A stretch of 64,000 nt of DNA from AP-15 sp963772965. Lineage in GTDB: Bacteria > Pseudomonadota > Alphaproteobacteria > ATCC43930 > CGMCC-115725. The stretch's first letter is position 1; each line of letters opens with the position of its first letter. Made by a program: the position numbers and the translations under genes. Location: assembly GCA_963772965.1 (NCBI GenBank), contig CAVYZU010000005.1, forward strand, positions 248,001 to 312,000. The letters run 5' to 3'. The notes beneath the pieces are model-generated. The model was given only the letters and a program-made list of their open reading frames with translations, was not told where the DNA came from and did no database searches. This document shows, piece after piece, positions 55,544-64,000 of this stretch.

Positions 55544-56752
55544 TCAACCCGCAGCGAGGGCGCGGATCCCGGGGACGATAAAGTTGCTGGCGATCAGTTT
55601 GAGGCGTTCATCGGCGGCGTCGAGATTCGCGCGGCGCAAGGCGAACAAGACCTTGCCGGCAGCGGTCTCGTTATAAAACCAGTCGCCGAGCTGGCGGCTC
55701 GACGGCTTGCTGCCGGGGGTGAGGCCTGCCTCAAGGAAATACGCCTTGATGTCATCGATGGCAAACCTGAGTGCGAGCGGCGGTGACATGTCGGCAACAG
55801 GACTTTCCGGGTTCTCGCCGCGCAGCGACGCCGCGATGTAACGCCCGGCCTCGCTGATCGGCAATCCGCTGAGCCCGACCGTTGTCCGCCCGCGCGCCTT
55901 GGCCGATTGGTCGTAGGCCTCTGACAGCTTGGCGATTTCGGTCTCGAACGCGTCGCCGTGCGCCACTGGCGACCCATCGCTGATGATGACCCCAGCAAGC
56001 GGCGGTTTCCAGCCAGGATCAGGTGTTTCGCGCGGATCGTCGTGCGGGAAATCCTCGATCCGCACTGGACCGCCGCCTTCTTCAAGCATGCGCAACGCCG
56101 CCCGGATCACATCGTTCTGAAACGCCGGGTCATTTGGCGGGCCAAATGGACGCCCCAATTCAAACGGCACCCACAAGGCGCGCGGCGGTTTGGTGTTTTC
56201 GCTTTGTGGCCGGATCAGACTGATCGCGACCGTCGCAATCCCCTCTTCCTCGATGTAATGCCCCAGCGCGCTCACGGCGCGCGTGCAGAGCGGTCAAACC
56301 GGGGAGAGGATGACGGCGTCGACCTTGTCTTGCTTCAAGTACCCGGCAACTTCGCGCGCGTAACCTTCCATCTGCACCGGGTCGGTGGCGCCCATAAACG
56401 AAAAATGGGTCGCCGCGACCGAGCCGATCTCGCCATCGGCCGCCATTTCATTGAGCCGGTCCAACGGAAAGACGACGTTCCAGTCTTCCTGAAAGCCGTT
56501 GCGATCGTAGTTGATCGAAATATGGCTCATCAGCAACTGGTCGGCCCGGGTCGAGGACGGGATCGCGCGATAATCCGGATCGCGGCCGCGAAACACCTTT
56601 TCGCCGCGCACCACGAGCCCAGCCGAGGAGACGACAGCGACCCGGCGCTGCGCCAATGGCGGCCCTTCGACCCAAGGTCGGGTCTTGAAGTCGGGGCACT
56701 CCAATTCGGCGAGACGCTTGGCGTTCGCCGCAGGAAGGTCGGTCAGCCGCAC
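55544..56752 (-). CDS. GrdB/PrdB-family reductase subunit, predicted selenoprotein (UGA at Sec153)
   Basis: Two open stretches share one frame and are separated by a single UGA (56294-56296). Read as Sec they give a 402-residue protein. The UGA falls in DAVILSPV-U-PLCTRAV, a UxxC redox motif (Sec153, Cys156). That is where glycine/betaine reductase B and D-proline reductase PrdB have Sec. GTG 56752 follows AAGGGAGACAAGCCG and gives VRLTDLPAANAKRLAELECP, as in relatives; the frame is open to TTG 56815. A SECIS-like hairpin follows the UGA. Sec machinery is not in the window. A chance TGC/TGG to TGA change is the alternative. Confidence 0.75.
56266..56282 (-). promoter_or_regulatory. Candidate bacterial SECIS hairpin
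   Basis: On the minus strand, GCGCGC (56277-56282) pairs with GCGCGC (56266-56271), six base pairs, closing a 5-nt loop CGUGA (56272-56276). The loop starts 18 nt after the UGA, and G is among its first two bases. The bacterial SECIS model asks for a 16-37 nt spacing, a 4-16 bp upper stem and a G at the loop start; all hold. GC-rich DNA can form such stems by chance. Confidence 0.5.
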
Positions 56753-56911
56753 CGGCTTGTCTCCCTTAATCGATGCATATGCACCTACCATGCCCGTGGG
56801 CAACATCAGGGTCAACCGGTTTCAGCCCGATGATTGCTCGGATCGAATCTGATAATTGACGATCCGTCCGGATCTCCGTCATCTGACGTTTCGGAAAGGG
56901 GAAACCGGATC

Positions 56912-59248
56912 ATGAGCGACAAAGAAAGCGGGGCGGGAAAACCGTTTCGGCTCGAAGAGGCAACGATCGACGATCTGCATCGGGCGATCCGCGCCGGCGA
57001 AACCACGCTGGTCGCGGTCGTTCAGCATTATATCGATCGCGCCCGCGCCTTTAACGGCGTCGCCAGCCTGCTGGTGACCGAGGACGGTGCGTCGGTCCCC
57101 ACAGCGCGCGGCGCGGTGCGCGCCGGGTCCGCGCTCGATTTCCCGACTGCGACCGTCAAAGCCGCGACGATCCTGCCCGATCTCGACAAATACCGAGGCC
57201 CGCCGCTCGAATTCGGCCGCATGGAAACGACCGCTTCCGACCCTGGAGTGCAGCAGCAATACGGCATGATCACCGGCATCCCGAACGGAACTCAGCTGAA
57301 TGCGCTCGCCACATTGAACATCCGCGGCGAACGCTCGGTGACCTGTCGCGGCGATTTTGACCGCCATCCGTCGCTCGGGCCCTTGCCGCCGGGCGCACCA
57401 CCGGTCTGCGAGCATTTTCGCCGGCTGCCCGATGCGCTCGAACATGCCGCGGCGCTCGACGCGCGCTACGGCCGCAACCCTGATCTCGACGAGATGCCAA
57501 TGTACGGCGTCGTGTTTTCGTTCAAGGACCCGTTCGACACCGAGGACATGCGCACGACCGCCGGCGGCGACGCGGCCTATGACATCGATTTTCCGGCGCG
57601 CGACCATGTCCTGGTCGAGCAATTGCGCAACAAGGGCGCGATCATCTTCGCGAAGGCGGTCAACACCGAATACAACGGACGCGCCGGCAATCCCGGCGGC
57701 CGGCATGAGCCGGAGAAGGTGTTGCCCTCGACCCTCGGCTATCAGCGTTCGAGCTGGGCTGGGAACCCGGCCAACCCCTACGACACGACGCGGGCGGCTT
57801 CGCTCGGCTCGTCATCGGGGTCGGGTGTGTCGGTCAGCGCCAACCTCGTGATGGCGAGCCTTGCGGAGGAAACTCGCGCCTCGACGCGCGGCCCCGCCAA
57901 TCACAACGCGGTGGCGTTGATCCTGCCGCACAAAGCGATGCTCGGCTTTAATGGCGGGGCGATCGGCGCCGATATTTACTGCGATCGCAGCGGCATTCTG
58001 GCGCGCACGATTGGCGATTGCGCCAAGATTTTGGACGCGCTGAAGGATCCGGAGCGCGGCTATTACGACCCGCGCGACCCCTATACGACCGTGCCGCGCT
58101 CCTCGGTGGTGGCCGGCGGCTATGCACGGCACGCCCGGGGCTCAGGGGCGCCGGGTGCGCTGAAGGGGCGGCGCATCGGCATCATTCGCGAGTCGATACT
58201 GGTCCGCCCCGGCGAAAAGGCGACGGTGCCGATCACCAGCGCCGCCGCAGCCGAGATCAAATCGGTGCTCGGCGAGAAACTCGGCGCAACCTTGGCCGAG
58301 TCGGGCGACCCCTTGTGGGAGCGCGACCCCGATCTCGAACAGATGAACCCCGATTTCCGACGCGCCTTGGCAAAGCTGGTGCCGGTGTTCATGCCCGAAC
58401 TGTTGTTCCGTCTCGGCGCCGACGGAACGCCGGTGTTCAAGGAATTCGCCGCGGCGATCCACCCGACGGAATTTCAACCCGGCAAAGTTTTCGGCTCCGG
58501 CGACATGGCGCCGATCGACTACTTGGTCGAATTGGCCGAGGGCCGCATCCCCCCACCCGTCAATCTCGATATTGCCACGATCCAGAACCAGGAGCTGGCG
58601 ATGTCGTTCCGTTTTCACATCCCGCAATACCTGTCGCGGCGGGCGGCGGATTGGCGAGCGCTCGGCTTTGCCGAGACACTGACCGATTTCGCCGCGCTCA
58701 ACGCGCGCTCGAAATTTTGGGGCGATGACGGCCGCGCCGCCTTCAAGAATTGGGAGGAGGTGACCGATCCGCGCAATCCTTTGGGCGGGCGTCAGGGTGT
58801 CGACGAGCGCATCATGCTGCGCGAGTTGCTGCGCCGGGTCGACATGATGGTGATCCTCGAAAACCGGCTCGACGCGCTGGTGCGGCTGCACACGCCGTTG
58901 CCGCCCGGTAAGATCGGCGGCGCCCATGACCCGCTCGGCGGCCCCTCCAATCTGCGCGCCGAAACCTTTTACGGTCCGAACGCCGGCTTGACCGAGGTAC
59001 TGATTCCGGCGGGCTACGTTACGACGGTTTACGACCCAGTCTTTGCGCTAAGCCCCGACCGCACCCGCTATATCCCGGCCGCCGCCGCGGCGCCGACCGA
59101 ACTTCCGCCGCCGGGTCTGCCGTTTTCGCTGGTGTTTCGCGCCGAGCCCGGCAAGGAGGATATCCTTCTCGAGATCGCCTCCGCCTACGAAGACGCCTCG
59201 AAGCGCCGCATCCCACCCCCGGCCTTCGGACCGCTGCCGGAAACTTAA
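56912..59248 (+). CDS. Large amidase-signature protein
   Basis: The product is 778 residues, against about 470 for usual amidases. ATG 56912 follows AAAGGGGAAACCGGATC. It starts like an amidase (IDDLHRAIRAGETTLVAVVQ). The catalytic Lys is in GVVFSFKDPFDTEDM. The Ser loop GSSSGSGVSVSANL and the nucleophile region EETRASTRGPANHN are present but unlike the usual GSDTGGSIR. Further blocks: GYQRSSWAGNPANPYDT and DRSGILARTIGDCAKILDAL. An added 120-residue section near residues 70-190 and an extended C-terminus are unexplained. It is divergent from the selenoprotein-like gene. Confidence 0.85.
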   Translation: MSDKESGAGKPFRLEEATIDDLHRAIRAGETTLVAVVQHYIDRARAFNGVASLLVTEDGASVPTARGAVRAGSALDFPTATVKAATILPDLDKYRGPPLEFGRMETTASDPGVQQQYGMITGIPNGTQLNALATLNIRGERSVTCRGDFDRHPSLGPLPPGAPPVCEHFRRLPDALEHAAALDARYGRNPDLDEMPMYGVVFSFKDPFDTEDMRTTAGGDAAYDIDFPARDHVLVEQLRNKGAIIFAKAVNTEYNGRAGNPGGRHEPEKVLPSTLGYQRSSWAGNPANPYDTTRAASLGSSSGSGVSVSANLVMASLAEETRASTRGPANHNAVALILPHKAMLGFNGGAIGADIYCDRSGILARTIGDCAKILDALKDPERGYYDPRDPYTTVPRSSVVAGGYARHARGSGAPGALKGRRIGIIRESILVRPGEKATVPITSAAAAEIKSVLGEKLGATLAESGDPLWERDPDLEQMNPDFRRALAKLVPVFMPELLFRLGADGTPVFKEFAAAIHPTEFQPGKVFGSGDMAPIDYLVELAEGRIPPPVNLDIATIQNQELAMSFRFHIPQYLSRRAADWRALGFAETLTDFAALNARSKFWGDDGRAAFKNWEEVTDPRNPLGGRQGVDERIMLRELLRRVDMMVILENRLDALVRLHTPLPPGKIGGAHDPLGGPSNLRAETFYGPNAGLTEVLIPAGYVTTVYDPVFALSPDRTRYIPAAAAAPTELPPPGLPFSLVFRAEPGKEDILLEIASAYEDASKRRIPPPAFGPLPET

Positions 59249-59356
59249 TAAAGTGGCAGCCTCGACTTAGAAGCTGCGCCGGCCTTTACCCCTCGACTAT
59301 CGGGTGGGTGGCGGATATGGGATGCGGCGGGTACTGAGTGACATGGGGTGCGAAGC

Positions 59357-59983
59357 GTGCTGAGGCGGCAATTTTCTGGGTCTTGGAAGGCGATCGGCTT
59401 TTGCATCGTATGGGCCGGTTGCCTGCTCTTCTCCTCCCCCAGCCCGGCGACGACACCAGGGCCCACCGAGGTCGTACAGCATTTTTACGGCCAGCTGCTT
59501 GATGCGATGCAGCATGCGGCGGCATTGGGACCGAAAGGCCGTTACCAGAAACTGGAGGCGGCCGTGGTCAGCACCTTTGACATACCGTTTATGGCGCGGC
59601 TGTCGATCGGGCCGATCTGGCACACTCTGACGCCCGAGCAGAAACGCAATGCCGCCGCCGCCTACGGCCGCTATATCGGCGCTGTCTATGCTGCCCGCTT
59701 CGACGGATATTCGGGGCAAAAGTTCGAGGTCCTCGGAGAGCAGCAGATAAAGCACGGAACTTTGGTCAAAACCCAGATCGTCAAAGCCGACGGCGAACCG
59801 GTGTTGATCAACTATATCCTGCACGACAACGACATTGCTTGGCAGGTCCGCGACATCTATGTCGGCGAAGCGATCAGCGAGTTGGCGACGCGGCGCTCCG
59901 AGTTCGCGGCAATTCTGCGCAGCGGCGGCATCGACAGCCTGATCGCCTCGCTGAACAAAAAGGCCGCCGAACTCCAGATCTGA
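59357..59983 (+). CDS. MlaC/HpnM-family (Ttg2D-like) periplasmic protein
   Basis: GTG 59357 has GGGG 8 nt upstream; GTG 59348 in the same frame is possible. The product is 208 residues. A signal peptide (KAIGFCIVWAGCLLFSSPSP) precedes VVQHFYGQLLDAMQHA, FDIPFMARLSIGPIWHTLTP, EQKRNAAAAYGRYI and GLIVKTQIV-like LVKTQIVKADGEPVLINYIL. MlaC carries phospholipids between membranes, and HpnM is its hopanoid-linked relative. The mla transporter genes are not beside it. Confidence 0.88.
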   Translation: MLRRQFSGSWKAIGFCIVWAGCLLFSSPSPATTPGPTEVVQHFYGQLLDAMQHAAALGPKGRYQKLEAAVVSTFDIPFMARLSIGPIWHTLTPEQKRNAAAAYGRYIGAVYAARFDGYSGQKFEVLGEQQIKHGTLVKTQIVKADGEPVLINYILHDNDIAWQVRDIYVGEAISELATRRSEFAAILRSGGIDSLIASLNKKAAELQI

Positions 59984-60094
59984 GGGCCGAAGCGAGGGGC
60001 TTGATCTCCAAATCCACGAGCCCAGTCCCCGGCTGGTGAGGATCTGAAATTTAATTCGTATACCTCTCCTTGAGGCCTGCACTTTTTTTAAAGG

Positions 60095-61495
60095 CTATCG
60101 AGTGGATCGAGGCGGTACATTCTCGAACAGCGAACCCAAACCCTCCGCCATCGTCGGGTGCGCGAGGATTGCGTCGCGCAGCTTCGGGTATGGCAGATCC
60201 GCCAGCATCGCCGTTTGCACCGTCGCCATTACCTCGCCCGCCTCGGCGCCGATCATCGTAAAGCCGAGAATGCGGTCGTCGCTCCCGCTGATGAGAGCTT
60301 TCATAAAGCCTTGCGTTTCGCCTGTCGTCGCCGTCCGCCGCACGGCATTCATCGGCAATCTCGCGACCCGCACATCGACGCCGCGGCGCTGCGCTTCGCC
60401 CTCGCTCAGTCCGACGTGAGCGAGGGGAGGCTCGGTGAACATGCAATATGGAACCAGCCGATCGCGCGTGCTGCGCTGGCTTCCGGCCAAATTGTCCCTG
60501 ATGATCCGGAAGTCGTCGATCGAAACATGGGTAAACTGCGGACTACCGGCGCATTCTCCAATCGCCCAGACGTTGGACGTGGTTGTCTCCAGCCGTTCGT
60601 TGACGCGAATGTACCCGTGACCATCCAACTCGACGCCGGCCTCTTCAAGCCCGGCCCCGGCGGTGTTCGGAATGCGGCCAGCCGCAACCAGTATATCGCT
60701 GCCTGCAATCTGTTGCTCGCCGGAGGAGGTACGCACGTCAAGGCTGACTTCCTCTCCGGATCGGCCATGCACGTCGAGGGTCTCGGCGCCCAGTAAAATC
60801 TGGATGCCTTCGTCGCCGAGGATCTTTTGCATTTCCGCCGCGACGTCGGCATCCTCGCGGCTCATCAGCTGACGCCCAGTCTCGATGACCGTCACGCGAC
60901 TGCCGAAACGGCGATAGGCCTGGGCCAGTTCGAGACCGACATAGCCGCCGCCGAGCACGATCAAATGCGCCGGCACATAATCGAGCTCGAGAGCTTCGAT
61001 ATGGGTCAATGGCCGGGCGGCTTCGAGCCCGCGAACATTTGGGATCGCTGCGTGCGTTCCGAGGTTGAGGAAGACCCTCTCGCCCGCCAGCAGGCGGATG
61101 CCCCCGTCATTCAAATGCACCTCAAGGGTTTTTGGGGCGACGAAGCGGCCGGTCCCCATAATCAACTCGGCGCCGCTTTCTTTGTAGTTCCGCAAATGCA
61201 AGGCAATTTCGGCGTCAACCATGGCGCGCTTGCGCTGACGAACTTTCGCCATGTCCGTCGTGACAGGTCCCGTCGAGGTGCCGAACTCGGACGCATGACG
61301 CGCGAAATGCGCGATCCGGGCGCTCCAAATCTCATTCTTGCTGGGCAGGCACGCGATGTTGGGACAGGAGCCGCCGATCCACCGGCGCTCGACGACGACG
61401 GTCCGTCGTCCCGATCGCGCCATATGCCAGGCGAGCAGCTTGCCGCCAAATCCGCTGCCCAGGACTAGAGCTCCGACCTGTTCTGGTTCGGACAT
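60095..61495 (-). CDS. Dihydrolipoamide-dehydrogenase/mercuric-reductase-like flavoprotein
   Basis: From ATG 61495 (CGGGAGATC upstream) the product is 466 residues. The FAD motif is LVLGSGFGGKLLAWHMARSG. The redox-active pair lies in GGSCPNIACLPSK, CxxxxC as in the family. The NAD(P) site is LIVLGGGYVGLELAQAYRRF. TSNVWAIGECAGSPQFTHV and EPPLAHVGLSEGEA follow. The C-terminal interface has AHPTMAEGLGSLF, where true lipoamide dehydrogenases have HxHPTxxE, so the partner His is replaced by Ala. The substrate is therefore uncertain. It is divergent from the M20 gene. Confidence 0.88.
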   Translation of the reverse strand: MSEPEQVGALVLGSGFGGKLLAWHMARSGRRTVVVERRWIGGSCPNIACLPSKNEIWSARIAHFARHASEFGTSTGPVTTDMAKVRQRKRAMVDAEIALHLRNYKESGAELIMGTGRFVAPKTLEVHLNDGGIRLLAGERVFLNLGTHAAIPNVRGLEAARPLTHIEALELDYVPAHLIVLGGGYVGLELAQAYRRFGSRVTVIETGRQLMSREDADVAAEMQKILGDEGIQILLGAETLDVHGRSGEEVSLDVRTSSGEQQIAGSDILVAAGRIPNTAGAGLEEAGVELDGHGYIRVNERLETTTSNVWAIGECAGSPQFTHVSIDDFRIIRDNLAGSQRSTRDRLVPYCMFTEPPLAHVGLSEGEAQRRGVDVRVARLPMNAVRRTATTGETQGFMKALISGSDDRILGFTMIGAEAGEVMATVQTAMLADLPYPKLRDAILAHPTMAEGLGSLFENVPPRSTR

Positions 61496-61757
61496 GATCT
61501 CCCTCCGTGTACGAGCCGGTTGGCTTTGAGACGGGCCTCTCTCCACCCCTAATTTTATGTTATTGCGGCTGCAATCTTCGTCCGTCGACGAATTCAAATG
61601 TCTCGCGAAAGCGTGACTTAGAGACGGCATAACGCTCGAAACGCTCTGCAGTTCCCTATTGGGCCTGATTGCTGGACAGCCGTGCGCGATGTCGAGCGGT
61701 TGACAGCGCGGGGCGTGACGGCGCGAAGATGGCGGCGGCTTAAGGGAGACCCCGGGC

Positions 61758-62951
61758 ATGCCGATCATCAATCGCGTCGCCGATTTTCATGCCGAGATGA
61801 CTGAGTGGCGTCGTCAAATCCACACTCACCCGGAAACGGCGTTCGAGGAATATCGAACCGCCGAGTTTGTCGCCGAGCGGTTGCAGTCATTCGGCATCGC
61901 GGTCGAGCGCGGGATTGCCGGGACCGGTGTCGTCGGCACCTTACGGGGGGCGGCATCCGCACCGCGCGCAATCGCTTTGCGCGCCGATATGGATGCCCTG
62001 CATATCGAAGAGCAAAACGCGTTTGCCCATGCCTCGCAACAGCATGGAAGGATGCATGCCTGCGGCCATGACGGTCACACCGCTATGCTGTTGGGCGCCG
62101 CCAAGCATCTCGCGGAAACCCGCAACTTCGCGGGGACGATCCATTTTATCTTTCAGCCGGCCGAAGAGAATGAAGGTGGCGCGCGGGTCATGATCGAGGA
62201 GGGCGTGCTCGACAAGTATCCGGTCGAGGCGATCTTTGGCATGCACAACTGGCCGGAATTGCCGGTCGGTCAGTTTGCCGTCCAACCCGGGCCGATGATG
62301 GCCGCATTCGATATTTTCGAGATCACAATCAACGGCCGCGGCGGGCATGCCGCGATGCCGCATCTCGCCGTCGATCCCGTCGTCGCCGCGGCGCAGGTGA
62401 TCAACGGCCTGCAGACGATCGCGAGCCGCAACACTCATCCGCTCGAAAGCGCTGTCGTCAGCATCACGCAAATCCATGGCGGCGACACCTGGAACGTCAT
62501 TCCCGAGAGCGTGGTTTTGCGCGGGACGACGCGTTCGTTCAGCCCCGAGGTGCGCGACCGAATGGAGCCGTCGATCCGCCGCATCGCCGAGGGCGCGTGC
62601 GGTAGTGTCGGCGCCGGAATGGAATTGCGCTACGAGCGGCGTTATCCGCCAACACTGAACGCCGCGGCTGAGACCGAGATTGCCGCTGCGGCCGCCGCCG
62701 CGATCGTCGGCGAGAGCAATGTGCGGCGCAACGTATTGCCGAGCATGGGAGCGGAGGATTTCGCCTTTTTCCTCGAAAGGAAGCCCGGGGCCTATATCTG
62801 GATCGGCAACGGCACTGCCGAGACGGGCGGGATGCTGCACAGCCCGCATTACGATTTCAACGACGCGATCTTGCCTGTTGGTGCAAGCTATTGGGTGCGC
62901 CTCGCCGAGTCAGTACTGGCAAAAGACGAGGCTTCCGCACTATCGCTGTAA
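61758..62951 (+). CDS. M20-family amidohydrolase (hippurate hydrolase-like)
   Basis: The product is 397 residues. ATG 61758 is preceded by GGGAGACCCCGGGC. RRQIHTHPETAFEEYRT begins the catalytic domain. ALRADMDALHIEEQN gives the acidic catalytic residues. MHACGHDGHTAMLLGAAKHL and FQPAEENEGGARVMIEEG carry the metal-binding Cys/His/Glu set, and FGMHNWPELPVGQFA the His. GRGGHAAMPH starts the lid. Members cleave N-acyl amino acids or hippurate. It lies between two minus-strand genes. Confidence 0.92.
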   Translation: MPIINRVADFHAEMTEWRRQIHTHPETAFEEYRTAEFVAERLQSFGIAVERGIAGTGVVGTLRGAASAPRAIALRADMDALHIEEQNAFAHASQQHGRMHACGHDGHTAMLLGAAKHLAETRNFAGTIHFIFQPAEENEGGARVMIEEGVLDKYPVEAIFGMHNWPELPVGQFAVQPGPMMAAFDIFEITINGRGGHAAMPHLAVDPVVAAAQVINGLQTIASRNTHPLESAVVSITQIHGGDTWNVIPESVVLRGTTRSFSPEVRDRMEPSIRRIAEGACGSVGAGMELRYERRYPPTLNAAAETEIAAAAAAAIVGESNVRRNVLPSMGAEDFAFFLERKPGAYIWIGNGTAETGGMLHSPHYDFNDAILPVGASYWVRLAESVLAKDEASALSL

Positions 62952-63050
62952 AGTCCGGCCGGGGCCAGCGGCTAGGGCCGCTGAAATCTCGACTGGATAG
63001 ACGCAGCGCGCCCATACGGACGCGCTGACAGCGGCCAACGGGCGCTGTTT

Positions 63051-64000
63051 CTAGACCGAGTAGTACATCTGGTATTCGATCGGGTGGGGGGTGTGCTCGA
63101 AATTGTACACCTCCTCCCATTTTAGCTCGATATAGGCCTCGATCTGGTCCTTGGTGAAGACATCGCCCTTTAACAAAAAGGCGTGGTCGCGCGAGAGTTC
63201 GCCCAACGCCTCGCGCAACGAGCCGCACACCACCGGGATGTCCTTCAACTCCTCGGGCGGCAGATCGTAGAGGTTTTTGTCGATCGGGTCGCCCGGGTGG
63301 ATCTTGTTCTGGATGCCATCGAGCCCGGCCATCAGCATCGCGGCAAAGCCGAGATAGGGGTTGGCGGCGGGGTCGGGATAGCGCACCTCGACGCGCTTGG
63401 CCTTGGGGCTCGAAACAAACGGGATGCGGCACGAGGCCGAGCGGTTGCGCGACGAATACGCCAATAACACCGGCGCCTCGAACCCCGGGATCAAGCGCTT
63501 GTAGCTGTTGGTGGTCGGGTTGGTAAAAGCGTTGATCGCCTTCGCATGGCGAATAATCCCGCCGATGTAATAAAGCGCGGTCTCGCTCAAATCGGCGTAG
63601 AGGTTGCCGGCGAACAGCGTGTTCTCGTTCTTCCACAAGGATTGGTGGACATGCATACCCGAGCCGTTGTCGCCCAAAACAGGCTTGGGCATAAAGGTAA
63701 CGGTCTTGCCGTATTGCTGGGCGACATTGTGCGCCACGTATTTGTAGATCTGCATGTGGTCGGCGGTCGACACCAGGGTCGAAAACTCAAACCCCAACTC
63801 GGCCTGGCTGGGGGCGACCTCGTGATGGTGCTTTTCGACCTTGAGCCCCATATCGGCCATCACCGACAGCATCTCGGCGCGCAGATCGGCCTGGCTGTCG
63901 ACCGGGGGTACGGGAAAATAGCCGCCCTTGATCGGCGGGCGGTGGCCGGTATTGCCGTCGGGGAATTCTTTGCCCGAGACATAGGGCCCTTCTGACGAGT
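63051..64000 (-). CDS. glnA: Type I glutamine synthetase, C-terminal two-thirds
   Basis: The window holds 316 codons of the C-terminal part; the start lies beyond 64000. GlnA makes glutamine from glutamate, ammonia and ATP. EKHHHEVAPSQAELGFEFS and NGSGMHVHQSLWKNE are ATP/metal-site blocks. NRSASCRIPFVSSPKAKRVE holds the substrate Arg. The adenylylation Tyr is in KNLYDLPPEELK, so control by GlnE-type adenylylation is likely. The end HPIEYQMYYSV is typical. glnB, usually upstream, is not visible. Confidence 0.95.
   Translation of the reverse strand, partial: SSEGPYVSGKEFPDGNTGHRPPIKGGYFPVPPVDSQADLRAEMLSVMADMGLKVEKHHHEVAPSQAELGFEFSTLVSTADHMQIYKYVAHNVAQQYGKTVTFMPKPVLGDNGSGMHVHQSLWKNENTLFAGNLYADLSETALYYIGGIIRHAKAINAFTNPTTNSYKRLIPGFEAPVLLAYSSRNRSASCRIPFVSSPKAKRVEVRYPDPAANPYLGFAAMLMAGLDGIQNKIHPGDPIDKNLYDLPPEELKDIPVVCGSLREALGELSRDHAFLLKGDVFTKDQIEAYIELKWEEVYNFEHTPHPIEYQMYYSV

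Overview
The window looks like a chromosome segment of a GC-rich, free-living alphaproteobacterium, probably a soil or water heterotroph near Rhodospirillales/Hyphomicrobiales. Grounds for this are the protein styles (an alphaproteobacterial TPR lipoprotein-like protein, a PQQ operon, several acyl-CoA and CoA-transferase genes, an HpnM/MlaC-type protein), the high GC, and GTCAT/ATGAC-bounded palindromic intergenic repeats. Taxonomy is inferred from protein resemblance only.

Layout. 1-3.4 kb: a family III CoA-transferase, a frameshifted orphan gene, and a leftover C-terminus of a second CoA-transferase. 3.5-7.3 kb (minus strand): a compact pqqABCDE operon. pqqA is only 25 codons, pqqB-C-D-E are chained by 4-nt overlaps, and pqqC and pqqE each carry one extra base. 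7.5-13.5 kb: a VOC protein, tRNA-Gln(UUG), ispE, a TPR protein, ETF-ubiquinone oxidoreductase with an in-frame amber codon, and ribF. 13.5-22 kb: a GT-C type membrane protein, a PQQ-type sugar dehydrogenase fused to cytochrome c (a likely user of PQQ), a DUF3830-like protein, an MFS transporter, a lipoprotein, a hydrolase and a VOC protein. 22-25 kb: a decaying region with a TPR pseudogene and a GIY-YIG gene split by abutting IS630 and IS5-family elements. 25-43 kb: catabolic genes (two solute-binding proteins without permeases, paired acyl-CoA dehydrogenases, cupin plus FAH-family hydrolase, PLP aminotransferase, a CoxL-like molybdenum hydroxylase subunit, a sulfite-oxidase-like enzyme, a large glucosidase-like protein).

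43.4-52.3 kb holds the most unusual locus. A SAM/cyclase/AAA/TPR signalling gene (two frameshifts) is followed at operon spacing by a probable encapsulin (HK97-fold shell protein), a DUF3237-domain protein, a phytoene-desaturase-like FAD oxidoreductase with a long Ala/Pro/Gly-rich tail, and a polyprenyl diphosphate synthase. A convergent Ig-like protein follows. This reads as an isoprenoid-metabolising nanocompartment operon.

52.3-59.3 kb holds a second notable locus. A GrdB/PrdB-family gene has an in-frame UGA exactly at the expected selenocysteine of a UxxC motif, with a hairpin meeting bacterial SECIS rules just downstream. Beside it lie an MmgE/PrpD protein, an HdrD-like Fe-S protein and a large amidase. 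The window ends with an HpnM/MlaC-like protein, a Lpd-like flavoprotein, an M20 amidohydrolase and a truncated glnA.

Caution: five single-base insertions and one amber codon interrupt otherwise well-conserved genes. They may be sequence errors or true decay; the raw reads would decide.
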